Source: Mangifera indica
Lineage: Eukaryota > Streptophyta > Magnoliopsida > Sapindales > Anacardiaceae
DNA length: 64,000 nt
Assembly (NCBI RefSeq): GCF_011075055.1
Contig: NC_058146.1
Coordinates: 11,705,820 to 11,769,819 of the forward strand
Direction of reading: 5' to 3'
Part shown: positions 11,692 through 24,500 of the stretch, one piece after another
Layout of the letters: every line of letters begins with the position of its first letter
How positions within the stretch are numbered: position 1 is the stretch's first letter
Position numbers and translations under genes: made by a program
Notes under the pieces: generated by a model
What the model saw: the letters and a program-made list of their open reading frames with translations, nothing else
Databases searched by the model: none
Told to the model about the DNA's origin: nothing

Positions 11692-13340
11692 TGTTAGGAT
11701 AGGTGTCTTAAAGCCAATCAAATTTGGAATTTGTTGATATAATTTTATATTAATAATTAATAAAAGGATTTCTTGTTATTCAATTCATATGTTGACTATT
11801 TATATGATCGCAAGAATAGCATGTCTTTAGAATGATAAAATTATGACAAGGGGATTAAATAATTGATCATGAAAACCTTATGTACACAGTAAGTCTTCAT
11901 TCTAGAAATATTCGTAATCTTTACATTGTAATGAATAAGGGGCACATGTAATGATAATGAAATTATCAGTGTTGAGTGACTCTACCAAAAGTGGTGACAG
12001 TTCTCATATGCCAAAATTGTTATTGATAGCTTGGTATAACACATGGGTACACATTATAGACATGTTCATCAAATTGACTAGCTAGAGAATATCCATATGG
12101 ATAGTTGTTCTAGTGTCTATGGAATAAATCCTCTAAATAATACGAGTGGATACGATCTTTTGACTTAAGATCGCCAGACTATCTTATGCAAGGATAAGTA
12201 TAGTTTGGCGTTATCTAACGTGTCGTTGTAATTGGGGTAACTATAAAGGTAGTAATAAGCCATATCATAAGATATATGGAGGTTATGGTTGATCGATAAA
12301 GGATTTGTCACTCTTGAGCATATAAAAAGATAGCTCACGTAAGAATACTAAATGACGTTTATAACAACTTGAATCTATTATCATAATGGGATAAGGTTGT
12401 AGCCTAATTCATGTTTAGTCATTGATGTATATTAGTTCATATTGAGGAACTATTGAGATAGACACTTTTCTATGTCCTAACACTGAAAGATATTGGTTGA
12501 TGAAAGGATTGAATTACACACTATGATGTTGTAAAAGCTTAAGAGATGTCTACTAACACTCTATTGTTTTAGTGGTCATGATGCTTTGCTAAAGGCCAAT
12601 TTTGGTTTGTGTCTAAATTTGGTCTGAATCTAGACACTACTAATTTGATAGAGAGCTTATAGATCATACAGATAAAGGGGTTGATTTAAACTCGGAGGTA
12701 GGGATTATTCGGTGATAATCTTGGTATTTAGAGAGAAAGTGAAACCATCGAAAAACTTGGTTTGCCCATTTGGGTTGAAGAACCTAGTTAACTATACTTT
12801 GACCAAGGTATACTTAGTGTTTATGGTGTCGGTTGGCACCACGAAAAATTAAAAAAAAAGCATGGCATGGCTAGACAAAAGATTGTCCAACCATGCAAAA
12901 CTTAAAGACATGTTAGGCAGCACATTTGTATTACCACTAGTGTATGTATGTGTTGAAAGTGTCAAGCTTGGTTGAAATTCTTGCCATACTTGGACACTTG
13001 CACATATATAAAGCTGTGTATTAAAATAAGTAGATATAAAAAAAATTAGAAAGGTAGAAAACCCTATTCGCGAGTTTTTTGCTTCTCTTCTCATTTTCTC
13101 GTCAACACATTGGTTCAGCCAAAGAGCCATAACAACCTCTTCACTTGGATTACCTCTCTTATGTTCATGCTCTACATAGATACCAAGGCGTTACCTCTCA
13201 AGGGTTGGATAGCATTCAATCTTAAGTCACATGAAGATTTGGAGGAGTCATCAACGCAGGTATAAATTTTAAAATACCCTATGATTATTTTTCATGTTCT
13301 TGAATATATGTCTAAAGTAGGTATCTTGAATAGGTTTTCA
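11692..13340 (+). repeat. 5' LTR of Copia-A element 1
   Basis: It aligns by eye with 14,734-15,959 for about 1.2 kb and, further right, with 59,220-59,700 of another Copia-A LTR. The piece near 13,000 (ACATATATAAAGCTGTGT) is a plausible TATA region. The extreme 3' end is missing because a deletion joins the LTR to RT near 13,340. A 93-codon frame on the minus strand at 12,849-13,130 is antisense chance. Confidence 0.8.
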
Positions 13341-13344
13341 AAAA

Positions 13345-14720
13345 GAAAACTGACATAGAAAGTGAGTGTATACCTATAAAGCACGACCAGTTGCCAAAGG
13401 TTTCATTATATGGTATCAACTATCATGAAACCTTTTCACTAGTCACTATACTTAAGTCTATTAGGATTATGTTTGTTATAGTTGCATACATGACTATGAA
13501 ATCTTTTAGATGGATGTCCAGATTACTTTCCTGAATGGTAACCTTGTAGAGGACGTCTATATGGTGTAACCTAATGGTTTTATTCTTATTGGATAAACAA
13601 ATCAAACATGCAAACTAGAAAAGTCTATTTATCGACTTAAACAAACTTCGAGAAGTTGGAATATTCATTTTGATAAAGTTGTTCGCGATTTTAGATTCAT
13701 AAAAAATGAAGATGAACAATGGTATACAAGATGGTCAATAGGAGTGTGATTACATTTTTGGTATTATATATCGATAACATCTTGATTATTAAAAATGATA
13801 TATCAAACTTGCAATCGGTAAAAGTTTGATTATCCAAGTGTTTCTCTATGAAATACTTAGGAGAAACAGTTTACATTCTTAGGATTAAAATTTATCGAGA
13901 TAGAAAGCATAGACTATTGGGCCTAAGTCAAAGCACATATATAAACAAGGTATTGATTAGATTCAATATGGAAGACTCCAAGAAAAGATTTTTGCCTATG
14001 TCTCTTGGTGTTTATCTTTCAAAAGAAATGTGATCATGTACAAAATTTGAGATAGATAAGATGAGTAAGATGTCATATGTTTCAGCTATAAAATCAATCA
14101 TGTATGTCATGTTATGTACAAGGATTGATGTCTCATAAACTTTGAGCGTTTGTAGTAGATATCAATTTGATCTAAGTGAAAAACACTAGATGACTGTTAA
14201 GAACATCTTAAAGTACTTGAGAAGAACTAAGGATGCATTCTTGGTTTATGAAAGGGAATTTGAACTCAATATAAAATGTTACAGTGAAGCCATTTTCCAA
14301 ACTCATCGAGCTAATCGTAAATCCCAATAAGAGTTTGTGTTTTGTTTAAATGGTGCTGCATTTAGCTAAAAAAGCTCAAAGCACAGTACAGTGGCTAATT
14401 CTACAACTAAGTCTAAATACATTACTCTTTTAGAAGTGGCAAAAGGGGTTGTATAGATCAAGAAGTTTATAACTGAACTTTGGAGTGGTTTTGAGTATCC
14501 CTAAGTCAATTAAGCTTCATTGCTCAAGCAAAGAAGTCATAATCTCATCAAAGGTCCAAACACATACTCAAACAACATCACTTAATTCGTGAGATTGTAG
14601 TAACAAAGATTGATACAAATGACAACTTGGCTGATTTACTAACAAAGCCTCTATCGCAATAGAAACATGATAAACATGTAGCCAAGCTTGGTATTAGATA
14701 TATAACTAATTAGCTATAAT
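13345..14720 (+). pseudogene. Copia-A reverse transcriptase and RNase H, broken
   Basis: Plus-strand reading gives RT motifs in order: YKARPVAKGF, MLKSIRIM-like text, MDVQITFLNGN, YRLKQTSRSWN, the catalytic box as LYIDNIL (canonical YVDD, second Asp replaced by Asn), and a 61-codon clean stretch at 13,848-14,033 with LGLSQSTYINKVL. RNase H follows to about 14,700 (FVFCLNGAAFS, ADSTTEAEY-like NSTTKSKYI). RT would copy the element RNA in the cytoplasmic particle. Frequent stops and the YIDN change show it is dead. The N-terminal part of pol is deleted. Confidence 0.8.
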
Positions 14721-14733
14721 GTAAGTGAAAGAT

Positions 14734-15959
14734 TGTTAAGGTAGGTGCCTTACAACCAATCGAATTTAGCATTTATGGTCGTAATTTTATATTAATAATT
14801 AATAAAATGATTGTTTGTTATTCAATTCATATGTTGACTATTTATATTATCGTACTAATAACATACCCTTAGAATGATAAAACTGTGACAAAAAGATCAA
14901 ACGACTAATTGTGAGAACTCTATGTACATATTAAATGGTCATTCTAAAAACATTTATAATCCTAACATTGCAATGAATAAGAACATATGTAATGATGATA
15001 AAATTATTATAGTATTAAACGACCCTACAAAAATGGTAACAGTTCTCATGTGTTGAAATAGTTTTTGTCAACATGGTGTAATATATGAGTGCATGTTGTA
15101 GACATGTTTATTGAATTGATACAACAAGAGGATATTTATATAGATGGTTGCTTTAGTGTCAATGGAATAAATCCTTTAAACATTGCAAATGCATATGATC
15201 TTTTAACTTGAGATTGTTGGATCGTCTCGTGTAAGAATAGGTATGGTTTGATATTATCTAATGTGTCGTCATAATTTGAGTAACTATAAAGATAATAATA
15301 AACTATATTATGAGATATATAAAGGCTATAGTTCATCAATAAAGGATTCGTCACTTCTGAGTATAGAAGAAGATATCTCACATGAGAATACTGAATGACA
15401 CATATGACAGCTTAAATTTGTGGCCACGTGGTATAAGGTTGTATCCTAATCCATGTTAATCATTGATGTATATTAGTTCATACCAAGGAACTACTAATAT
15501 AAACACTTTTGTATGTCTCTGCTTCGAAAGATATTGACTGGCGAAAAGATTGAATTACATATAACTGTGATGTTGTATAAGCTTAAAATATGTCTACTGA
15601 CACTTTATCATCTAAATGGCCATAATGTTTTACTAGAAGCCAATCTTAGTCTATCTATGAATTCGATTTGAATCTAGACACTACTAGTTCGATAAAGAGT
15701 TTATGGGTTGCACACATATAAAGGTTGATTTGAATCTATAGGTGAGGATTATTTAGTGATAATCATAGTGTTTAGGGTGAGAGAAAAACTATCAAAAAAC
15801 TAGGTTTACCCATTTAAGTTGAAGAATCCAATTGACCACACTTTGACCAAGATATACTTAATGTCCATAGTGACGATTGGCACCATACAAAATTAAAAAA
15901 AAAAAGCATTGCACGGCTGGACAATGATTATCCAGTGGTGCAAAACTTAAAGACATGGT
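14734..15959 (+). repeat. 3' LTR of Copia-A element 1 (truncated)
   Basis: It starts TGTTAAGGTAGGTGCC right after an A/G-rich tract and parallels the 5' LTR up to the words AAAACTTAAAGACATG, after which Gypsy LTR sequence begins. An 81-codon minus-strand frame at 15,136-15,381 is antisense chance. Confidence 0.8.
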
Positions 15960-16339
15960 CTTTTTTGAAACATAGCCTCCCTATATGGTCGTATGTCATG
16001 AATTTCAAAAAACTACCAATTCGATAAAGAGTTTATGGGTTGCACACATATAAAGGTTGATTTGAATCTATAGGTAAGGATTATTTAGTGATAATCATAG
16101 TGTTTAGGGAGAGAGAAAAACTATCAAAAAACTAGGTTTACCCATTTAAGTTGAAGAATCCAATTGACCACACTTTGACCAAGATATACTTAATGTCCAT
16201 AGTGTCGATTGGCACAATAAAAAATTAAAAAAAAAAGCATTGCACGGCTGGACAATGATTATCCAGTGGTGCAAAACTTAAAGACATGGTCTTTTTTGAA
16301 ACATAGCCTCCCTATATGGTTGTATGTCATGAATTTCAC
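15689..16339. repeat. Tandem duplication, two ~332-bp units, across a Copia/Gypsy LTR junction
   Basis: Unit 1 starts at 15,689 and unit 2 at 16,021, both with TCGATAAAGAGTTTATGGG. Each unit holds the last ~270 bp of the truncated Copia-A LTR and about 50 bp of Gypsy LTR ending GTATGTCATGAATTTCA. By eye only a handful of substitutions separate them, so the duplication is recent and happened after the two LTRs were joined. Confidence 0.9.
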
Positions 16340-16439
16340 ACATATGTAATTATTTAAGCAATAATACATACACACAACCAAAAGACGAAAATAACCTTAG
16401 GCATATTTGAGGGTGTTACATTTCTCTGCCTTTAAAAGA

Positions 16440-19400
16440 ATTTCATCCCTGAAATTCACTAAACAATTATAGGAACCTTTGTCTCATATCTTACTCTATT
16501 TTCTGAGTGGTCTTCTCAACCCAATAGTTCCTCTGAAAAATCTTAAGAATAGCAATCTATTTATTCATAAGTTGTTTTACCTATTTATCTAGAATCTGAA
16601 CTGAGGGCTCTTTATAAACTATGTTGTCCTCAAGCACCACCTTATCAACTCTCAACATATGCATCTGGTCATTGATATATTTATGCAACAACAACACATG
16701 GAAAACATTAAGAATTTTATCTATGCTTATTGGTAATGCAAGTTAGTAGGTGACCTTACTTACACGTTTTATAATCTCGAAAGGTCTCATAAATCTAAAA
16801 GTTAATTTACCTCTTCATCTAAACCTCATCATATGACTGTAAGAGGCAAGCCTGACAAAAACTTTACCACTTATATCAAATTCCAAGTCTCACCTCTTTT
16901 GATCAACATTACTTTTCTAGTTATCCTGGGTCTATTTCATCCTCTCTTTGATTAACCTCACATCTTTGATTATTTTTTGGGTTAATCTCAGTGCTAAAGC
17001 CTATGCCAAGGCACCTTTCGCCTATCTCATCCCAATGAAATGGGGATTTACACTTTCTCCTATAAAGTGTCTTATATAAAGCCATCTGGATGGTCATTTA
17101 ATAGTTATTATTGTAAACAAACTCCATCAATGGAAACACATCAATCCAATTCACTTCATGATCCAAACAACATGCCCTCAATATATCATCAATTACTTAG
17201 TTCACCCTCTTATTCTACCTATTAGTCTAAGGATGATAAATAGTGTTGAATGCCAATCTGTTACTCATAAACCTCTATAAACTGTGTCAAAATGTTAAAA
17301 CAAACCCCGTGTCCTAATCTAACACGATTGTTTTAGGTATTCCATGAAGCTTCACAATCTCTTTAATATAGACTTGACCTAGCTAATTAGTACTTGTGTT
17401 GTCCTTGATAAGGATGAAAAGTGTCAGCTTGGTCAATCTATCTATAATTGCCCATAAAGTATTATTTCCACCTCAGACCTTTAACAAACTAACCACAAAA
17501 TCTATCAAAATGTGCTTCCATTTCCATTCGAGTATGTACAAAGGCTATAACAATCCTAAAGGCCTCTGATGTTCAACTATAACTTATTGACATACCAAAC
17601 ATTTGGTAATAGAATCTACCACATCCATTTTCATACCAGTTCACTAGAATGATTTCCTCTAGTCTTAGTACATCTTTACACTCTCAAGATGGACAATGTA
17701 AAGGAACTATAGACCTCAACATGAATCTTATCTCACAACCCAGCCATACTGAGAACACAAACTCAGCTTTTGAATCTCAACATATCCTCGATAACACTAA
17801 AGTCTAACTTAGTACCCTTAACAACTCTTTGCCTTATCTGAATGTATCAATTATCTGATAATTGAGCCTCATAAACCTCATCCAATAAGGTTACCCATAA
17901 ATCAACTCTATTGGATCTCTCTAACTCTTATTATAACTCTACACAAACAATAATTTGAGACAATATCACATTTCTCCTCAAGGCATTGGCTACTATATTA
18001 GCCTTTCTTATATGGTATCTAATGTCATAATCATATTTTTTTTTACCACCTCATTTGTCTTATATTTAACTCTTTTTGGGTAAATATTACACTTGATCCT
18101 ATGCAAGTAATGTTGCCAGATTTTTAATGTAAAGATAACTACAGCAAACTTCAGATCATAGGTAGGATATTGAGTCTCGTAATCCTTAAGCTGTCGAGAA
18201 GCATAAGCAATCACCTTCCCTTTTTCTATTAATACAACTTTCAAACCTTAGTGAGAAGAATTTGTATACAAACCATAATTGTCACCCTTAGTCGATAATA
18301 CTAAAATCGATGCACAATTCAATCTTCTCTTAAGTTCTTGAAAACTTAACTCACAGGCAATAAACCATCTAAAATGAATATTATTTTGAGTTATCAATCA
18401 ATGGTTATGCCAACTTAGAAAAGTCCTCCATAAACCATCTATAGCAGTCTACCAATCCAAAAAAACTCTACACCTAATTAGCTATCTTTAGCCTCTACCA
18501 TTCTAACACACCTCAATCTTACTCTAGTCTATTGAGATACCATCAGCAAATACTAAATGCCTTAAAAAAGCCATATGATATAACCAAAACTCATATTTTG
18601 ACAATTTGACATACAATTGCCTTTTTCTCAACCTTTATAACACAAATCTTAGATGCTACTCATGTTTTTCTTGAGTCTTTAAATATATTGGTATATCATC
18701 AATAAACACAACCAAAAATTTATGAAGGTAATCTTGGAATACTTTATTCATTAGATCCATAAAGAGTGTTAAAGCATTTGTTAACCCAAAAGGTATCACC
18801 ACAAACTCATAGTAGATATATCTCATCTTAAAAGCAGTATTTGAAATATCTTTCTCAATGACCTAAACTTAATGATACATGGATCTCAAGTCAGTCTTAG
18901 AAAATACTAAGGCACTTTTTAACGTATTAAACAAAACATCAATCTTCAACAATGGGTACTTGTTTTTTACTGTCAACTTGTTAAGCTCTCTACAATCAAT
19001 GTATATACGTATGAACCCTTATTCTTTTTTATAAAAAGGATTGGTGCACCCTAATATGAATGATTAGGTCTAATAAAATAACTTCTTCAATTTTTGGAGT
19101 TCAATTGGGTCTATACGATACGAGGCTTTAGAAATAAAAGCTATCTTGAGCCAACTCAACGCTAAACTTGATTTCTTTTTTTTTTTTCCAACCTTAGTAG
19201 ATTATTTATAATCATTTCTTGAAATATAGATATAATAAGAGTATTTTGCAAGCTCGGGATTGATTCATCAACTTTATTCACCACATGCACCAAATATCTT
19301 GTACATCTTTTATTTAACATTTTTTTAACTTTAACATTGTTGATCATCAAACTAAGCATATAATCCTTTTCAAAAGTGAACTCCTTACCATCGTCTAGCT

Positions 19401-19780
19401 AAAACTAGACTTTCTTTTTCTTATAGTAAACTTAACTTTATAGTGACTTAAAAAATTTATTCCCAGAATGATATCAAAATCTGACATGTCAAACATGACC
19501 AAATCGATGATCGTCTCATAGCCTTTCAGAAATACTAACTTACCTATTAACATCTGATTACTCAATATTTTATCTCTATCTAAAATCTTGATGCTAATGT
19601 CAGCCACAAAAGTTGGCTCTAATCCTACCTTTTCAATAATCCCTCATGTAATGAAATTATGAATAACACTAGAATCAATTGATACATGTAATGGACAGGA
19701 ATGGAAAGACAACTAATCTATAACAACGGATGGGTTAGCCTTATTTTGAATATGGGTTGATGTATAAACCCTGGTTTGTC
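16440..19780 (-). pseudogene. Gypsy C1 pol: protease, RT, RNase H, integrase, broken
   Basis: The protease C-terminal half is a 70-codon frame at 19,395-19,607 containing FDIILGINFLSHY. The linker before RT is at 19,162-19,359. RT has the catalytic box as VVFIDDIPIY near 18,690. RNase H lies at 18,008-18,244 with [19 protein letters not shown] and the IWQHYL motif. Integrase and a tail with EKTTQ, RQRFL and FSEFQG near 16,450-16,500 end just before the purine tract. The order and tail fit Tekay/Del chromoviruses. The fragments lie in different frames with many stops, so this is a relic. It is roughly 60 percent of a normal 1,500-codon polyprotein. Confidence 0.75.
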
Positions 19781-19834
19781 CTCCCTCTTAATGGGGGCAA
19801 GTACTGCTACTGTGTATTCATGACTTGTCCTTCC

Positions 19835-21557
19835 CTTATAGTCTATTTTGAGCATGCATTTATTATAAAACTATTAATAAACTCAACAACATTAGAATAA
19901 AACCATCAATTATTAAACTTCATAAAATTACTAAAATTCTCTTATAAAAACCAAATTGGAAACGTTCAAAAGATGTTTAATCTCAAACACAAACTAAAAA
20001 TTATAGTATGTATAGTCAAAGATAACATAAAAATCATCATGAAATAAAACTGAGAAAACTAAAATAATTGGGATGCCCTCACAACTCTATGCCTATTGAT
20101 CATTGCTTGTCCTACAACTATCATAATCACTTATACCTACACACATGAAAGTAGGGGAATGTATGCTAAAAACACTTAGTAAGTATAAGACTCTACTAAT
20201 AACTTTTATTAAAATCCCTAAAATACCTTTAAACTTACTAACCCTATCATTCGGAGTCGACATTAAACTCTTCTTTGGATAATGGCAGGTCCTATATACT
20301 GTCTTTATGCTCATACTATACTTTAAAGACTATCTAGCATGCATACATATCGAGCGTTTTCTTAACTTCACTCGCTTTCCCTTCCACCTAATAATATATT
20401 TCATACCCCACTATGAGTAAACTTTTAGGCATATGAGGTACTATTATGTAGCCAAAATTTTTGTACTGTTACTCAGGATGACCCTTAAATCTCTAGTCTA
20501 GTCTCTTTACTCTTTTCTTACTTCTATAATATACACGTGGATATGTATATCTCAACATACAGAGGTGAGTCTTTTTATTTTGCTCACACACAACCACTTT
20601 CCTATGGTTTCTCCTTATGTGCTAGAAAAGATCGATACACGGGTGTGTATCCTTCAAATTTTTATTTTACTTTCCTTTTTAAACTCATCCCAACCACACC
20701 ACTTTGTAGAGGTATTTTGGTTGTTTTTCCCCTATATATGGTCATACTAATGTTGTATATGGGAAGTCCATATGTCTTTGTTAACCTCTCACCAATGAAT
20801 GATATCTAATAATCATTGTAATACCAAAAAACCCCGATAGCATTTCTGGGTGTTGCATACACAAGCATGTATCCCACACCACACGACCATGTGGCGAACC
20901 CAAATTGATCATTTGAAAATACATTTCATCCATTATTAAAGTTTAGTAGGCTTGAAAATTAAATGTTTTCATTTTTTATTAGACAAAATTTTAATTAACT
21001 ATAATTAGATATATATGGTTTGGAGAAATTTAAAATCTTATATATGTTTTTTACATTGTATAATTTTGTTATTTATAACACCCTAACCTAATTTTAATGT
21101 GTTTTCCATGAAATCCAATTTGACTTTTATTAACCAATAGGATTTCATTCCTACATAATGATAATTCCACTTCACAACAGGGCACCCAAAAGTTCGATCA
21201 AACTCAAGACACTAAGCATATTACCTAGATATCATTGCAACCCTATTACACAAGAATCAATCCATAACATTATATACTGAGTATACTTGGAACTAAAATC
21301 ATCTTAAGTATGCTTTTATAACAAAATATTGCATTAGGTCACCTCAACAGACTTATCCACATAGCATCATGTACATATACATAATCCATAATAAATCAAT
21401 TGACTTATAAGACATGGAATCACATATACAATTTGATCAATGCTCTTTTTATGAGAAAACAATCATTGTCACTCATATCATCATAGCTAATAAACTATCC
21501 TCAAAGAAAACAATTAGAGGTTGATCTTATTTACATTAACTTTATATAAATAGTACA
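19835..21557 (-). repeat. LTR of Gypsy C1
   Basis: It is colinear with 37,547-39,321 over about 1.7 kb, for example AATAAACTCAACAACATTAG near 19,876 against the matching stretch near 37,556, and CATATTACCTAGATATCATT near 21,219 against 38,985. It has about 150 bp of extra AT-rich sequence near 20,910-21,070. CACACGGGTGTGTATCC-type motifs occur at 20,530-20,660 and 20,855-20,895. Plus-strand frames of 61-90 codons at 20,537-20,809 have no recognisable domain. Confidence 0.75.
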
Positions 21558-24500
21558 TGAATAAGCCTTTTCTCCTAACCCTTTCCACTAGCTCATAAGG
21601 GTTGATATACTTGGGAGCTAACTTACCTTTTCTCCTGAACCTCATCATATGTTTAAATAGAGCAACTCTAATAAAAAATTTGCCACCCACACTAAACTCC
21701 AGTTCTTAACGTCTTTGATCGATATAGCTTTTTGTTGATCTTTGGTTTGTTTTACTCTCTATTTGATCAGGTTAACATCCTTAACGATTTTCTGACTTGA
21801 CTTTGATCTAAAAGACTGAATCAAGACATCATTCTTACTCAACTTATCCTAATGTATAGGAGAATGACCCCTCATACCTTAAAGTACCTCATAGTGTGCC
21901 ATTTAAATTGTCATCAGGTAATTGTTCTTATAGGCAAACTCCACTAAAGGAAATATCTCAACCTAACTTGCCTTATGGTCCAAGCAACACTTGGTTGGTC
22001 CTTTCAGTCTAACCATCTATCTACAAGTGATAAGTTATACTGAATGTCAAAAGGTTGAGACAAATCTTGTGTCCCTATCTAATACTATCGTTTACGACAT
22101 ACCATGTAACTTGGCAATCTCTTGAACATATAACTTCCCTAAATAATTTTTATAGTGGTGGTGTCCTTAATAGGTAGAAAATGTACTGTCTTGGTCAGCC
22201 TATCAACTATAACTCAAAGTGCATTATATCCATTATGAGCCATAGGGAGTTCAACAATAAAGTTTATAAAAACATGCTTCTAATTCTTCTTAGGTACTGG
22301 TAAATTCATTATTTGCATATATTTATGTCATGATTTGCTTAGCTTTTGTTATGAATTTGTCAACTTATCAGTATTATTTTCCATGGTTTATCAGAAAGCA
22401 GGTTGAAAGATTAATTTGAGCAGATTTGGAGCAAAACTGAAGATATTTTGAACAAAATCAGAGATTATGATTGGATATATCTTAAGATACTAATCAAGGC
22501 AAGAAGGTCAAATTGGAAAATCTTATCAAGTGATTACACTTTGGCCAATCAAAGAGGAGCCTAATTACAATCCAATTTAGAAAAGAAGTTGGCAAACTTG
22601 GGAAGGGAATCTATCAAATAATTGAATTCCTATTTTTTAGCCTTGATATCTTATCATTAGGATGTGTTTTACGTTAAATAGAGAAAAAAAAGGGAGGCAG
22701 CTTTTATGTTATGTATTGTTTTTTTCTCTCTACAATTTATGGGTAGAAAATGAATAGCTAGTTTTATAGTTCGGTTCAAGGGGACGACTCTATCTCCATC
22801 ATCGGTTGTGAGAAGAAAAGTTGTGATTCGTAATTCTTTGTATTCAAGTATTTATTTCTTTCTTAATTCGACTTTATGCAATTAATTACTATTTCTCGCT
22901 TGTTGAATTGGTTTGAGATTGCATATATGTTTTTTAGTTCATCGCAATCCGTAATTGTTGTTAGGAATTAGAATAAGAGGCAAAGTGAATTAACTGGATA
23001 CCTTCCTTTTTCATGTTAATTTACTAGGAAGAAATGAAACAAGTTGAATCGTTTAAGCTTTTGAATGGTTGCTTGGAATAAATTTACATTCTCTGTTTTT
23101 ACGGCTTTTATTGAATGAATGAGAATTCTTTTTCAATATTGAAATTGTTTGATAACAAGAAATTGATTGAAAGCTTTTTCCAATTAATTTTACTATTGAA
23201 TGTCTTGATTTCTTTTAGCTTTGAAGCAAATCAAATTTATTTGCTTGAATTAAAGATGATTATTTCACTTCTATGATCAATCAAATTTATAGAATGGATG
23301 TTTAACCCTTGAACTGGATTACTTTAATTGGATTGGTTTTCTTATTTATTTATTTATTTATTTATTTTTATTTTATATTAAAATTCTTAATTAAAAAAAT
23401 ATATTTATAAAAGCCTCACTCTCAATATTGGTTTTCTTTTGTAGGAAGTTTATAATAAAATTTCCCTTAGGATTCGACCTAGTTTTCACTATCACACTAC
23501 AATAAAAATTTTGTTGATAATAAAAATTAGTATTATTTTTGCAGGTTTCGACGGACCACCAGGTACACTCAGAGGCTAAAGTAATCTTGACAGTCTCTAG
23601 TGTTTAGCCATAATCTATTGACAGGTGAGACATTTAGCCATGTACTCACTTATATTTTTGCTTATATCAGACCACCAGAAACTTCACCTCAAATCTTGGT
23701 GCATCTTTACACCCCCAAGACGAGTACTATAAAAAGAATTGTGAAAAATCCTTTGCCTCAACTTTGACACTAGTGGAACACAAACTCTACCTCTAAACTT
23801 AATGACACCATCTATCTCCTGAAAGTCTATCTCGAATCTATCATGATTTCTCTGAATCTTCTGCTTAAACTAATTATCCTAAAACTAAATTATCTTTATC
23901 TCCTCCACTAACATGGATTTGATCTTTAATTTGGTTAGAGCCTCAATTACTAACTTAACTCAGTCTAGATCTATCTAAATCTCCTTCTGAACCATTAACT
24001 GTGATAGGAACACTTTTCTACTAAGGGCATTTATGATTACATTAGCTTTAACTGGATGATACTTTATATTATAGTCATAATCCTTCATTAGCTCAAGCCC
24101 TATCTTTGATCTCATGTTAAGCTCTTTCTAGGTGAAGAAATATCTAACGCTCTTGTGATCAGTGTAAATATCACATCTTCCCCCATATAAATAATGCCTC
24201 TAAATCTTAAGGGTAAATACTACAACTGCTAGCTCTAAATCATAAGTAGGGTATCTGGTCTCGAGGCATATGCTATAACTTTACCTCACTACGTCAACAC
24301 TACTTTTAAACCACCATGAGATGCATCAATGTATAGATCATACTCGACCCCTTCCTTAGGTAGGGCCAATACTAGAGTAGAAATTAATCTTCTTTTTAAC
24401 TCTTAGAAGCTTTCCTCACAAGAATCTAATCACTAAAACTAAGTTTCCTTTATAGTGAGAGCTATGAAAGGTCTTACTAACTTAGTGAACCCTTCAACAA

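Larger units (their letters stand above)
11692..15959 (+). mobile_element. Copia-A element 1, deletion derivative
   Basis: Two LTRs in direct orientation start TGTTAGGATAGG (11,692) and TGTTAAGGTAGG (14,734) and enclose only about 1.4 kb of pol. The 5' LTR passes into RT sequence with no primer-binding site or gag, and protease and integrase are absent. The 3' LTR is cut at about 15,959 by a Gypsy LTR. The pol motifs and LTRs longer than 1.2 kb suggest a Tork/SIRE-type lineage, which I hold loosely. Confidence 0.8.
15960..21557 (-). mobile_element. Gypsy element C1 (Tekay/Del-like), minus strand
   Basis: Read from right to left: 5' LTR (about 21,557-19,835), protease, RT, RNase H, integrase, pol tail, polypurine tract (AAAGGCAGAGAAA, 16,421-16,433 read on the minus strand), and a truncated 3' LTR that starts TGTAACACCC at 16,420. 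Gag and the primer-binding site are missing. The 3' LTR ends inside the 332-bp duplication. Confidence 0.75.

Noticed and set aside
13345..14720. Endogenous pararetrovirus polymerase
   Set aside because: The RT motifs and RNase H order are of Ty1/Copia type, LTRs flank the piece, and no movement or coat protein sequence was seen anywhere in the window.
20537..20809. 90-codon plus-strand frame as a host gene exon
   Set aside because: It lies within an LTR that has a colinear paralog at 38.4-38.7 kb. The frame is not preserved between copies beyond what base composition predicts, and it has no domain.
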